Source: Acidimicrobiia bacterium (GTDB taxonomy: Bacteria > Actinomycetota > Acidimicrobiia > Acidimicrobiales > Poriferisodalaceae). Taken from it: a stretch of DNA of 62,046 nucleotides. Every line of letters starts with the position of its first letter. The stretch's first letter is position 1. Both the position numbers and the translations under genes were made by a program. The notes below the pieces were generated by a model, which worked only from the letters and a program-made list of their open reading frames with translations, was not told the origin of the DNA and ran no database searches. The stretch is from assembly GCA_022822525.1 (NCBI GenBank), contig JAJEBN010000029.1, forward strand, positions 1 to 62,046, written 5' to 3'. Below, piece by piece: positions 1 through 8,453 of this stretch.

Positions 1-1328
1 GCCGAATCGCCGATGCGGATCTCGTTGTCGAACGCAACGTCGAAGAGCCAGTCGAAGCCGTCGGACAGGAAGCCCCCGGCCGCCATGGAGATGAGCAGGC
101 AGAAGCGCACCAGCGTGTACATGGCCGCGAAGACCCGTCCCCGCAGCACCTCCTCCACGTTCTCATGCAGCAGCGTCAGCCCGGTGACGTACACCGAGCC
201 CGCAGCCAGCCCCAGCAGCAGCACCCCGGCGAGCACCAGCAGCGTGATGGACGCTGACGCAGCGAATAGCAGCGAGGCACCGGCCAGGAACACAGAGAAC
301 ACGAAGAGGCGGGCGCGCCCCTCCGCTGCGAGCGCGGACTGGCGACCGAAGTAGTTCGCTGCGCTCTGCAGCAGCGTCACCAGCGCCACACCGCCGCCGA
401 CGCCGACGCCCATCGCCACCAGGATCGAGCTGAAGCCCGCGCTGCCGGCGCCGAGCACCTCGTCATTGAAGACCGCCCCCAGCGGCACGAGCATGCCGCC
501 GCCGATCATGCCGGTGCCCAGGCCCACCAGCACGGCGCGCACCTGCGGGTTGAGGGCGATGAAGTCCCAGCCTTCGCGCAGCTCGCGGAATCCCTGACGC
601 CAGTCGATGCGGCGGCCGGTGTCGCGCCTGCGATGCGCCGCGGTGATGTGCGGCGAGAGCGGCAGCGTGGCAATGATCGCAGCGGCAATGAGGAAAGTTG
701 CCGAGTCGAGGACCAGTGACATCTCCACCTGGCCGATGTCGGTCCAGCCGATCAGCTCACCCAGCTTGGCCATGAGGGCGAAGGCGCCGGCGCCCAGCGG
801 GAACGTGCCGTACGCGGCCACCAGGCCCAGCGAGTTCGCCGCGGTGAGGTGCTGGGTGGGCACGATGTTGGGGACGATCGCCTCCTTGGCCGGGCTCCAC
901 AGCGAGGTGGCCAGCTCGAGGGCCAGCGAAGCCAGCACCAGCAGCCACACCCGGTCGATGAACGGGATGGTCAGCAGCACGCTGGCCCGCACGATGTCGC
1001 AGATCACCAGCAGCCGTTTGCGGTTGAAGCGGTCCACAATGACGCCCCCGGCCGACGCCAGGAAGAAGCCCGGCAGCACACGGGCGGTCACCACCAGCGC
1101 TATGGCGGAGCCCGGCTGATCGCCGCCGATGCGGCGCGCCACCTCGATGGTGGCCAGCAGCCCGATCCAGTCGCCGAACGAGCTCACCACCTGAGCGATC
1201 CACAGCCGCAGGAAGCCCGGGGACGCGAACAATCCCGGCGGCGGCGCCTCCGCCTCAGCGTCGTCCGCGGCGTCGGCGTCGGGCGCTTCGGGGCCCTCGC
1301 GCGACTGCGACGAACGATCCGAACCCAT
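1..1328 (-). CDS. MFS transporter, C-terminus cut by window edge
   Basis: This reading frame starts at an ATG (MGSDRSSQ) and stays open to the left edge, so only about 442 residues are present and the C-terminus is missing. After an acidic, Ala/Asp/Glu/Pro-rich cytosolic tail come repeated hydrophobic helices and a loop (VDRFNRKRLL) of the type found between helices 2 and 3 of major facilitator proteins. The pattern (FLRLWIAQVVSSFGDW at the first helix) resembles the broad MFS_3/enterobactin-exporter-like group that expels drugs or metabolites through the inner membrane. No substrate can be inferred. It lies downstream of topA on the same strand, separated by about 150 bases that contain a 14-bp tandem repeat. 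Confidence 0.8.
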   Translation of the reverse strand, partial: MGSDRSSQSREGPEAPDADAADDAEAEAPPPGLFASPGFLRLWIAQVVSSFGDWIGLLATIEVARRIGGDQPGSAIALVVTARVLPGFFLASAGGVIVDRFNRKRLLVICDIVRASVLLTIPFIDRVWLLVLASLALELATSLWSPAKEAIVPNIVPTQHLTAANSLGLVAAYGTFPLGAGAFALMAKLGELIGWTDIGQVEMSLVLDSATFLIAAAIIATLPLSPHITAAHRRRDTGRRIDWRQGFRELREGWDFIALNPQVRAVLVGLGTGMIGGGMLVPLGAVFNDEVLGAGSAGFSSILVAMGVGVGGGVALVTLLQSAANYFGRQSALAAEGRARLFVFSVFLAGASLLFAASASITLLVLAGVLLLGLAAGSVYVTGLTLLHENVEEVLRGRVFAAMYTLVRFCLLISMAAGGFLSDGFDWLFDVAFDNEIRIGDS

Positions 1329-1367
1329 GGCACTCAGCAGGCTAGGAGCGGGCGCACCGCGCCCTCG

Positions 1368-1451
1368 CTCACCGGGCCAGTCTCACCGGGCCGGTCTCAG
1401 CGGGCCGGTCGCACCGGGCCGGTCGCAGCGGGCCGGTCTCAGCGGAACACC
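1368..1451. repeat. 14-bp tandem repeat, about six units
   Basis: Six consecutive 14-bp units fill most of the gap between the topA stop and the MFS start. The consensus is CKCASCGGGCCGGT. Units begin at 1368, 1382, 1396, 1410, 1424 and 1438; the first and last diverge most. The repeat is non-coding on the strand of its neighbours. It is GC-rich and may fold, but no classical terminator with a T-run is visible. Confidence 0.85.
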
Positions 1452-1481
1452 CGGATTCAGCCGTCGTGTTCCCCGGCGCCG

Positions 1482-4286
1482 TCAGCCGCCAGCACCGGGC
1501 GGCCGCTTTCGAGCCGGCGCCTTGCGGGCCCCAGATTTCTTCGCTGCGGACTTCTTGCGAGCCGCCGTCTTCTTTGCCGCCGACTTCTTGCGGGCAGTCG
1601 CCTTCTTCTTCGCCGGCGCCTTGCGCCGCGCGGCACGCTTCTTCGCAGGACCTTTCGCTCGCCGCTCGGCGAGCAGGTCGGCCGCTCGCTCGGCGGTGAG
1701 CGTCTCGGCATCGTCGCCCTGGCGCAGCGACGCGTTGTACTCGCCGTCGGTCACATAGGGCCCGAAGCGGCCGTCCCGCAGGATCATCGGCTTGCCGCTG
1801 TTGGGATCCTGGCCGATCTCGCGGCCCGTGCTTGCAGCCCGCTGACCGCGCCGGCGAGGCGGCTGGGCGAGCAGCGCCAGCGCTTCGTCGAGCGTCAGCG
1901 TGAACAGCTGGTCTTCTGATTCGAGGCTGCGGTTGGTTGCCTTGCCCCCGTCAGTCGCCGCCTTGGTCAGGTACGGCCCGAACCGGCCGTTGCGCACGGT
2001 GATCTCTGCGCCGTCGGCGGGGTCGACGCCGACCGTGCGCGGCAGCGTCAGCAATTGCAGAGCGTCAGCGAACGTGACGGTCTCGGGCGTCTGACCAGAG
2101 AGCAACGACGCAGTTCGGGGACGGTCCTCGGTTTCGTCGGGCCGGCCGACCGAGACGTAGGGGCCGAACCGGCCTGGCCGCACGATGACGTCGAGGCCGG
2201 TGTCGGGATCGGTGCCCAGCACACGTTCGGTGGGCTCGGCCAGCAGCTCGAGAGCCCGGTCGAGCGTGAGCTCATCGGGCAACAGGTCGTCGGGCAGCGG
2301 GCGGGTGGCGTCACCACGCCGCAGGTACGGGCCGAAGCGCCCCACCCGGGCCGTCACCGCCTCCCCGTCGGCATCGACACCGATCGGGATGCTGTTGATC
2401 TCTGCGGGATCGATGTCTGCGAGCCGGTCGTCGGAGACGAGATAGCGCAGGCCGCCGGCCGCCTCAGAGGTGGGGGCATCCCGATCGCCGAAGTAGAACG
2501 CCGTGAGCCACGGCTCTGCGTCGCGGTCGCCGTTCGCGATCTCGTCGAGATCGGATTCCATCCGGGCCGTGAGTGCGTAGTCGACCAAGTGGTCGAAATG
2601 ACGCTCCATGAGGCCGACCGTTGCGAACGCCACCAGCGCCGGGACGAGCGCCGATCCCTTCTTCCACACGTACCCGCGTGCCTGGATCGTCTCGATGATG
2701 CTGGCGTAGGTGCTCGGGCGCCCGACGCCCAATTCCTCGAGGCGCCGGATCAGCGATGCCTCGGTGAAGCGGGCCGGCGGGCTGGTGCTGTGCTCGGATG
2801 CCTCGAGCGCGACCGCCGTCGCGGCGTCGCCGGCGGCGATGTCGGGAAGGATGCGCTCGGGCTCCTCGTCGGCGCCCGCCGCTGCGGGTTCGTACACCAG
2901 CCGGAACCCGGGACTGGTCACCACCGTTCCCGAAGCAGAGAGCTCCACGTCGTGGGGGCCGGGTGCTCCGGTGCGACCGGCCAGCTCGGGCGCCAGCTCG
3001 CAGCTCGCCGTTCCCGCCAGCCGGATCGTGACGGTCTCGCCGGTGGCGTCGATCATCTGGCTGGCGATCGTGCGCTGCCAGATCAGGTCGTACAGGCGGG
3101 CGGCGTCGCCGCCGAGATCGGTGACGCCCCCGGGCTCGGGCCAGTTCTCGCCGGCGGGGCGGACGGCCTCGTGCGCCTCCTGCGCGTTCTTGACCTTGCG
3201 GGTGTAGATGCGCGGCTTCGGCGGCACGTTCTCGGCGCCGAATCGTCGCTCCACGATCCGCCGTGCCGCACCCAGCGCCTGGTCGGACAGCGAGGTGCTG
3301 TCGGTGCGCATGTAGGTGATGCGGCCGTTCTCGTAGAGCCGCTGGGCAGCCGCCATGGTGCGTGAAGCAGAGAAGCCCAGCCGGCCCCCCGCCGCCTGCT
3401 GGAGCGTCGAGGTGATGAACGGCGCCGGGGGGCGGCGGCGGTACGGCTTGGACTCGCGCGACGCCACGGCGAACTGCCCGCCCTCGAGGCTGTCGGCCAG
3501 CGCGGCGGCAGCGTTGCCGTGGAGCACGGCAACCCCTTCGGTGCGCAGCCCGCCCTGCTGGTCGAAGTCTCGTCCGGTGGCGATCCGGCGGCCGTTGAGC
3601 GAGACCAGCGTCGCATCGAACTGCCCGGGGCGGGCTGCACCGGTGGGATCGGCGCCGGCGTCGAGCGTGGCCACCAGGCTCCAGTACTCCGCGGCGCGAA
3701 AGGCCATCCGCTCGCGCTCGCGCTCGACGATCAGGCGGTTGGCGACGCTCTGCACGCGTCCTGCCGACAGCCTCGGCGCCACCTTGCGCCACAGCACCGG
3801 CGACACCTCGTAGCCGTACAGCCGGTCGAAGATGCGGCGTGCCTCCTGCGCGTCGACGAGGCGCCGGTCGAGATCGCGCGGGTTGTCGATGGCCTCGCGG
3901 ATGGCCGCCGAGGTGATCTCGTGGAACACCATGCGACGCACCGGGATCTGGGGGTTGAGCACCTCGAGCAGGTGCCAGGCGATGGCCTCGCCCTCGCGGT
4001 CCTCGTCAGTGGCGAGATACAGCTCGTCGGCGTCGCGCAGCAGCGACTTCAGCCGCCGCACCTGATCCTTGGCGGTCACCACGTACAGCGGCTTGAAGCC
4101 GTCGTCAGGGTTGACGCCGAGGGTCGCCCACTGCTCGGACTTGAAGGCCGCAGGCACCTCTGAGGCGTTGCGCGGCAGGTCCCGGATGTGGCCGACGGAG
4201 GACTCCACCACGTAGTCGTCGCCCAGGAAACGCGAGATGGTGCGCGCCTTCGCGGGCGACTCGACGATGACAAGCGAGGTGGCCAT
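1482..4286 (-). CDS. topA: DNA topoisomerase I
   Basis: Type IA topoisomerase of 934 residues that relaxes negative supercoils by a transient tyrosyl-DNA bond. The Toprim domain fills the N-terminus (SLVIVESPAKARTISRF from residue 4; acidic DEDRE cluster at 94-98). The catalytic tyrosine is Tyr325 in GRITYMRTDS. After the core come several topoisomerase C-terminal repeats (RFGPY recurs) without zinc cysteines. The last 60 or so residues are a Lys/Ala/Arg-rich tail, as in actinobacterial TopA, where such tails bind DNA and aid processivity. The ATG start gives the canonical N-terminus. It lies downstream of the DUF368 gene on the same strand, about 110 bases away. Confidence 0.98.
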   Translation of the reverse strand: MATSLVIVESPAKARTISRFLGDDYVVESSVGHIRDLPRNASEVPAAFKSEQWATLGVNPDDGFKPLYVVTAKDQVRRLKSLLRDADELYLATDEDREGEAIAWHLLEVLNPQIPVRRMVFHEITSAAIREAIDNPRDLDRRLVDAQEARRIFDRLYGYEVSPVLWRKVAPRLSAGRVQSVANRLIVERERERMAFRAAEYWSLVATLDAGADPTGAARPGQFDATLVSLNGRRIATGRDFDQQGGLRTEGVAVLHGNAAAALADSLEGGQFAVASRESKPYRRRPPAPFITSTLQQAAGGRLGFSASRTMAAAQRLYENGRITYMRTDSTSLSDQALGAARRIVERRFGAENVPPKPRIYTRKVKNAQEAHEAVRPAGENWPEPGGVTDLGGDAARLYDLIWQRTIASQMIDATGETVTIRLAGTASCELAPELAGRTGAPGPHDVELSASGTVVTSPGFRLVYEPAAAGADEEPERILPDIAAGDAATAVALEASEHSTSPPARFTEASLIRRLEELGVGRPSTYASIIETIQARGYVWKKGSALVPALVAFATVGLMERHFDHLVDYALTARMESDLDEIANGDRDAEPWLTAFYFGDRDAPTSEAAGGLRYLVSDDRLADIDPAEINSIPIGVDADGEAVTARVGRFGPYLRRGDATRPLPDDLLPDELTLDRALELLAEPTERVLGTDPDTGLDVIVRPGRFGPYVSVGRPDETEDRPRTASLLSGQTPETVTFADALQLLTLPRTVGVDPADGAEITVRNGRFGPYLTKAATDGGKATNRSLESEDQLFTLTLDEALALLAQPPRRRGQRAASTGREIGQDPNSGKPMILRDGRFGPYVTDGEYNASLRQGDDAETLTAERAADLLAERRAKGPAKKRAARRKAPAKKKATARKKSAAKKTAARKKSAAKKSGARKAPARKRPPGAGG

Positions 4287-4395
4287 GGGCCTCCGAACGG
4301 GGCAGCGTCCACTCGGGGTGCCGGATGCGCCGGCGCCGGAGCGGTCAGCGCCGGACGGTAGCGGAATGGGCTCGGCGTGCGGCGGTGGAGGGATC

Positions 4396-5292
4396 TCAGG
4401 CCGGTTCTCGCCGTGCCCCCAACAGGTGCAGGACCCAGGCGACGAGGGCGGCTCCTGCGGCGCTCACGATGGCCACTGCTGCATCGTCCCCAACCGGCGC
4501 ACCGAGTGCGGAATTCCCGAATCCTTCCGCATCGGGGTCGCCCACCGGCCAGGGCCACAGCACACGCAGCGAGCCCGCCATGAGTCCCATGAGCACCGCC
4601 ACGATGAGGTCACGGCGGCGCTCCAGCAGACGCTGCAGCAGACGCGAGAACAGCCCCAGCCCGATCACGGCGCCCAGCGCGAACAGCGCGACAGTGGCGA
4701 GCTCCCGGTCGGCCACCGCCGCGGTGACCGGGTCGTACAGGCCCAGCAGCAGCAGGATGAACGCGCCCGAGATGCCGGGCAGGATCATGGCGCAGATCGC
4801 CAGCGCTCCCGCAGCCACGATCACGGGCGCGACGGGATCGGCGACGCTGCCCGCCCGCACACCCACAAGCATGAACACGACGACGGCCGTTGCGGCGGCG
4901 GCCAGCGCGAGCCCCGGGCGCCACTGGCGCACCTCGCGGCGCGTCGTGACCACGGTCATGGCGACCAGTCCGAAGAACGCTGCCGACAGGGCGACCGGCT
5001 GACGGTCGATGCCCCACCGCACCAACTCCACCAGGGCCAGCACAGCAATGGCGATGCCGGTGAGCAGGCTCGCCAAGAACGCCCACTCCGCCCGGCGGGC
5101 AGTCGCAATCCCCTGTCGCAACCGGCCACCCAGCAACTGGCCGGCGGCGGTGCTCAGCAGCGCGATCTGGTGCACCAGCCGGTCGTAGATCCCCAGCAGC
5201 AGGGCGATCGTGCCGCCCGAGACGCCCGGCACCACATCGGCGGCCCCCATCGCCAGCCCCCGCGCGAAGTTCCCGATCACGCGCCGAGCCAC
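4396..5292 (-). CDS. DUF368 family undecaprenyl-phosphate translocase
   Basis: Polytopic membrane protein of about 298 residues with the DUF368 signature near the N-terminus (GLAMGAADVVPGVSGGTIA). DUF368 proteins (PopT) have been shown to flip undecaprenyl phosphate back across the cytoplasmic membrane for cell-envelope synthesis. The internal repeat ICAMILPGISGAFILLLLG is the second family motif. The start is uncertain: the frame opens at a TTG (5319), but GTG at 5292 directly follows a TAGCTT -10-like box and gives a family-like N-terminus; GTG at 5280 is also possible. No Shine-Dalgarno sequence is visible. A strong hairpin at 5351-5376 separates it from the upstream amt gene, so it may have its own promoter. 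Confidence 0.85.
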   Translation of the reverse strand: MARRVIGNFARGLAMGAADVVPGVSGGTIALLLGIYDRLVHQIALLSTAAGQLLGGRLRQGIATARRAEWAFLASLLTGIAIAVLALVELVRWGIDRQPVALSAAFFGLVAMTVVTTRREVRQWRPGLALAAAATAVVVFMLVGVRAGSVADPVAPVIVAAGALAICAMILPGISGAFILLLLGLYDPVTAAVADRELATVALFALGAVIGLGLFSRLLQRLLERRRDLIVAVLMGLMAGSLRVLWPWPVGDPDAEGFGNSALGAPVGDDAAVAIVSAAGAALVAWVLHLLGARREPA

Positions 5293-5350
5293 ACGGCCGA
5301 AGCTACGGCATGCGCCCAATCGACCATGCGCGCACGCTGTGGACGCGGAG

Positions 5351-5376
5351 AGTCCCCGGGTCGCAACCCGGGGACT
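5351..5376 (-). terminator. strong hairpin downstream of amt
   Basis: A perfect 11-bp inverted repeat (AGTCCCCGGGT / ACCCGGGGACT) with a 4-nt loop lies 55 bases after the amt stop and before the DUF368 start. There is no T-run, so it would be a U-less intrinsic terminator or a processing hairpin. Confidence 0.55.
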
Positions 5377-5430
5377 TCCCGCTGACAGCAGAGCAGGCGG
5401 TCGCTCGACGACTCAGCCCATGGTCGAGTG

Positions 5431-6804
5431 TCAGCCGCTCGAAACCACGTCGTCCAGCGCCAAGCCGGGCCCCCCGTGTTCGGACACGTCGAGACCCACC
5501 ATCTCCTCCTCTGCCGACACTCGCAGCCCGATGGTGGCCTTGAGGATCCCGAACAGGATCACCGAGGTGACGATGACCCACACGGCCACGATCACCACCA
5601 TCAGGAACTGCACGATCAACTGCTCGATGCCGCCGCCGTAGAACAGGCCGGCGTTCTCGCGGCCCAGGAACGCATCGTCGTAGCGGGCGAACAGGCCGAT
5701 GGCGAGCGTGCCCCACATGCCGGCCGCGCCGTGAACGGCGAAGGCGCCGACCGGATCGTCGATCCTCATCTTGCGGTCCACGAAACCGACCACACCCACC
5801 ACGATGAGCCCGGCGATGAAGCCGGTGACGATGGCGCCCCAGGGCGTCATGGTGCCGCAGCCGGCGGTGATGCCGACCAGGCCCGCCAGCGCACCGTTGC
5901 CGGCCATCGGCACGTCGGGCCGGCCGGTGCGCAGCCAGTTCAGCGCCGTGGCGCCGATGGTGCCTGCGCATGCCGCCAGCACGGTGTTGAGCGCCACGAA
6001 CATCACGAACTCGTCGGCTGCGAGCTCGGAGCCGGGGTTGAAGCCGAACCAGCCGAACCACAGGATGAACACGCCCAGGATGGCGAGCGTCACGTTGTGG
6101 CCCGGGATGTTGCGCGATGTCCCGTCGGCCGCGTACTTGCCGATGCGGGGCCCGAGCATCCAGGCGCCGACGAGGGCGATCCAGCCGCCCACGCTGTGCA
6201 CGATGGTGGAGCCGGCGAAGTCGCTGTAGACGGCGTCGCCGATCGAGATGTTGGCGATGAGGCCGCCGCCCCAGGTCCAATGAACCACGATCGGGTAGAT
6301 GATCGCCGTGGTCACCAGGCTGAAGATGAGGTAGGTGCTGAACTTGGTGCGCTCGGCCATGGCGCCTGAGGCGATGGTGACCGCAGTGGCAGCAAACACC
6401 GCCTGGAAGAAGAAGTCGGTCGAGCCGGACAGGCCTTCGGAGATGTCGAACAGGTCGACGCCGGACAGGGCGAACGAGCCCCAGCCGAACGCGCTGTTGC
6501 CGTCGCCGCCGTAGGCCAGGCCATAGCCGACGAGGAAGAACGCCAGGATGCCGATCGATGCGTCGGCGAGGTTCTTGGCCATGATGTTGGCCACGTTCTT
6601 CGAGCGGGTCAGGCCCGACTCGAGCATGGCGAAGCCGGCCTGCATCAAGAAGACGAGCACCCCGGCGATGAACACCCACAGGTTGTCCATGACGGCTTGC
6701 ACCATCTCGGCCGACAGCGACTCGTCCTGCGCCCCCGCCGGTCCCGCAAACAGGAACAGGCCGCCGACGGCGCCCGCGAGAACGACAAATAGCTTGCGTT
6801 TCAT
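5431..6804 (-). CDS. amt: ammonium transporter, Amt family
   Basis: Ammonium channel of 457 residues with an N-terminal signal peptide (cleavage near AGA-QDE) and about eleven membrane helices. Family residues are present: the pore histidines in TIVHSVGGW and VHGAAGMWG, the gate/helix motif WFGFNPGSE, HWTWGGG, and the C-terminal GLDVSEHGG that contacts the PII regulator in other Amt proteins. An in-frame TTG lies two codons upstream, but AGGAGA sits six bases before the ATG at 6804, so that ATG is the better start. No glnK gene is adjacent. Upstream, GTCAC/GTGAC half-sites at 6870-6887 resemble GlnR-type nitrogen control sites. Confidence 0.96.
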   Translation of the reverse strand: MKRKLFVVLAGAVGGLFLFAGPAGAQDESLSAEMVQAVMDNLWVFIAGVLVFLMQAGFAMLESGLTRSKNVANIMAKNLADASIGILAFFLVGYGLAYGGDGNSAFGWGSFALSGVDLFDISEGLSGSTDFFFQAVFAATAVTIASGAMAERTKFSTYLIFSLVTTAIIYPIVVHWTWGGGLIANISIGDAVYSDFAGSTIVHSVGGWIALVGAWMLGPRIGKYAADGTSRNIPGHNVTLAILGVFILWFGWFGFNPGSELAADEFVMFVALNTVLAACAGTIGATALNWLRTGRPDVPMAGNGALAGLVGITAGCGTMTPWGAIVTGFIAGLIVVGVVGFVDRKMRIDDPVGAFAVHGAAGMWGTLAIGLFARYDDAFLGRENAGLFYGGGIEQLIVQFLMVVIVAVWVIVTSVILFGILKATIGLRVSAEEEMVGLDVSEHGGPGLALDDVVSSG

Positions 6805-6849
6805 GGCCAATCTCCTAGAACTCGGCGTATGGCTGATGTGCCGAACCTA

Positions 6850-6887
6850 GAAACGGCGTGTTGCGCGAGGGTCACCTCGTTGTGACC
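6850..6887 (-). promoter_or_regulatory. candidate GlnR-like nitrogen operator upstream of amt
   Basis: A perfect GGTCAC-N6-GTGACC inverted repeat occupies 6870-6887, 66 bases before the amt start. Read on the amt strand, the series GTCAC-N6-GTGAC-N6-GCAAC-N5-GTTTC roughly follows the 11-bp spacing of actinobacterial GlnR boxes (GTnAC-N6-GAAAC). The last two half-sites are degenerate. GlnR control of amt is established in streptomycetes and mycobacteria; here it is inference from the motif. Confidence 0.4.
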
Positions 6888-7232
6888 GCTCGATGCACAG
6901 CGCGGGTCGGCGCTGTTGCCGCGATGTTTCAGCCGCGTTGCGGGATCGTCAGGCTCTCCCCGGAGGTCCGCCCCCCAGGTGTGCAGCGGTACCTGAGACC
7001 AGGCGCTGCGCACACCCGCCCAGCCTCGTGCCGCTCGCGGGAGCGCGCCGCCATCGAACGCTCACCAGCGCGCGGTACAGGTCAATTTCGGGCGTGCTAG
7101 TCTTTCAAAAACCGTCTAAATGGCCTGTTTTGACCAGGGACGGCTGGGACAGCCGGACCGGCGGCGGGCCGAGCGCCCTCGGAGAGGGCTGCCGGCACCT
7201 GCCGGCGACAGGCGGGAGACACACACCTGGGG
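6888..7232. other. non-coding region between divergent amt and betaine-binding gene
   Basis: Together with the operator above, this gap separates amt (minus) from the substrate-binding protein (plus). It must contain the promoters of both. I see no convincing coding frame and no clear -35/-10 pair. An AT-richer patch near 7095-7135 is the most promoter-like stretch before the plus-strand gene. Confidence 0.5.
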
Positions 7233-7238
7233 GTGCCC

Positions 7239-8339
7239 ATGTCCGAAATACGCAAATCCGGCGAACGAATTCGCCTGTCACGACTGCGCCAGAAGCGAGG
7301 GCTCAGCGGCTGGCAGCTGCTCATTGCGCTGCTTGCAGCCATCGGGCTGCTCGCGGCGGCATGCACGGGCGACGACGGCGACGACGCAGCCGAGGAGCCC
7401 GCCGCCACTACCGAGGCGATGGCGGAAGAAGAGCCCACCGAGATGCCGGCCGATGAGGGTCCGGACCTGGGCTCCCAGACCACGATCACCTTGGCCGCGA
7501 ATCCGTGGAACGGATCGGCCCTGAACGTGGCCGTCGCAGCCCAGCTGCTCGAGAGCGAGCTCGGCTACGACGTCGAGATCGTGGACATCGACGAGAACGC
7601 CCAGTGGGCTGCGATCAACACCGGTGACCTCAGTGCATCGCTCGAGGTGTGGCCGTCGGGCCACGCCCAGAACGTGATCGACTTCATCGACAACGCCGAT
7701 GCCAACGTGGACCACGCTGGCTTGCTCGGCCCGGTCGGCAAGATCGGCTGGTTCACGCCGACCTACATGATCGAGCGCCATCCGGAGCTGGCAACCTGGG
7801 AAGGCTTCGCCGATCCGGCGCTGGCCGGCCTGTACGCCACAGCCGAGACCGGCGACCTGGGCCAGTTCCTGGGCGGTGATCCCAGCTTCGTCCAGTACGA
7901 CGAGGACATCATCAACAACCTGGGCCTGCCGATGCAGGTGGTATACGCCGGGTCGGAGGCTGCGATCTTGGCCGCCGTCGACGCTGCGTACAGCCGGGAG
8001 GATCCGATCCTCGTGTACCTGTGGACACCGCACTCGGCGTTCAACAGCTACGACCTCACCAACGTGCTGCTGCCCGAATACAGCGACGACTGCTACGCCA
8101 CGGCCGACGCCGGCGGTGTCGACTGCGACTATCCCGCCGACGTTCTGTTCAAGATCATCGATGCGAGTCTCGCCGAGAACGCCCCCGCGGCTGACGCCTT
8201 CCTGCGAGCCATGAACTACGACAGCGCCGACCAGATCTCCATGCTGGCCGCCGTCGAGGGCGAAGGCATGTCGATCGACGATGCCGCTGCGGCGTGGATC
8301 GCAGACAACGAGGCAACCTGGAGCGCTTGGCTTCAGTAG
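7239..8339 (+). CDS. glycine betaine/choline ABC transporter substrate-binding lipoprotein
   Basis: Secreted lipoprotein of 366 residues. A basic N-terminus and hydrophobic stretch end in the lipobox LLAAAC (Cys42 from this ATG), followed by an acidic, Glu/Ala-rich linker and an OpuAC-type periplasmic binding domain (TITLAANPWNGSALNVAVAAQ, SASLEVWPSGH, LVYLWTPHSAFN). Such proteins capture glycine betaine, proline betaine or choline with an aromatic box; several Trp residues are suitably placed. A GTG two codons upstream could also serve; GGGGG lies a few bases before the ATG. It is followed by a strong hairpin and then betA, and by the ATPase and permease genes 2.5 kb downstream, which probably complete the transporter. 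Confidence 0.88.
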   Translation: MSEIRKSGERIRLSRLRQKRGLSGWQLLIALLAAIGLLAAACTGDDGDDAAEEPAATTEAMAEEEPTEMPADEGPDLGSQTTITLAANPWNGSALNVAVAAQLLESELGYDVEIVDIDENAQWAAINTGDLSASLEVWPSGHAQNVIDFIDNADANVDHAGLLGPVGKIGWFTPTYMIERHPELATWEGFADPALAGLYATAETGDLGQFLGGDPSFVQYDEDIINNLGLPMQVVYAGSEAAILAAVDAAYSREDPILVYLWTPHSAFNSYDLTNVLLPEYSDDCYATADAGGVDCDYPADVLFKIIDASLAENAPAADAFLRAMNYDSADQISMLAAVEGEGMSIDDAAAAWIADNEATWSAWLQ

Positions 8340-8342
8340 CCC

Positions 8343-8408
8343 GTCAGCGCTCACATCCTCCTCGGGCGCTGACCCGTCGGTGTCGGCCTTCTGTGGCCGG
8401 CGCCGACG
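8343..8408 (+). terminator. two hairpins between binding protein and betA
   Basis: Directly after the stop codon an 8-bp inverted repeat (GTCAGCGC / GCGCTGAC) spans 8343-8373. A second, longer hairpin spans 8375-8408, with CGTCGG/CCGACG and CGGCC/GGCCG arms joined by G-U pairs into about 14 bp. The pair may terminate or attenuate transcription so that the binding protein is made in excess over downstream genes. Confidence 0.5.
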
Positions 8409-8453
8409 GGGCTCGTCCCGCACGCTCGCAAGCGCTGAGCCGCAGGTGATCCG

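Noticed and set aside
2055..3365. Long plus-strand open frames opposite topA
   Set aside because: High-GC third-position bias creates long antisense frames; topA on the other strand has full family identity.
5344..5390. Third member of the tRNA-like family
   Set aside because: A GTGGACGCG plus hairpin layout looks similar, but the shared core and acceptor complement are missing; it is better read as a hairpin after amt.
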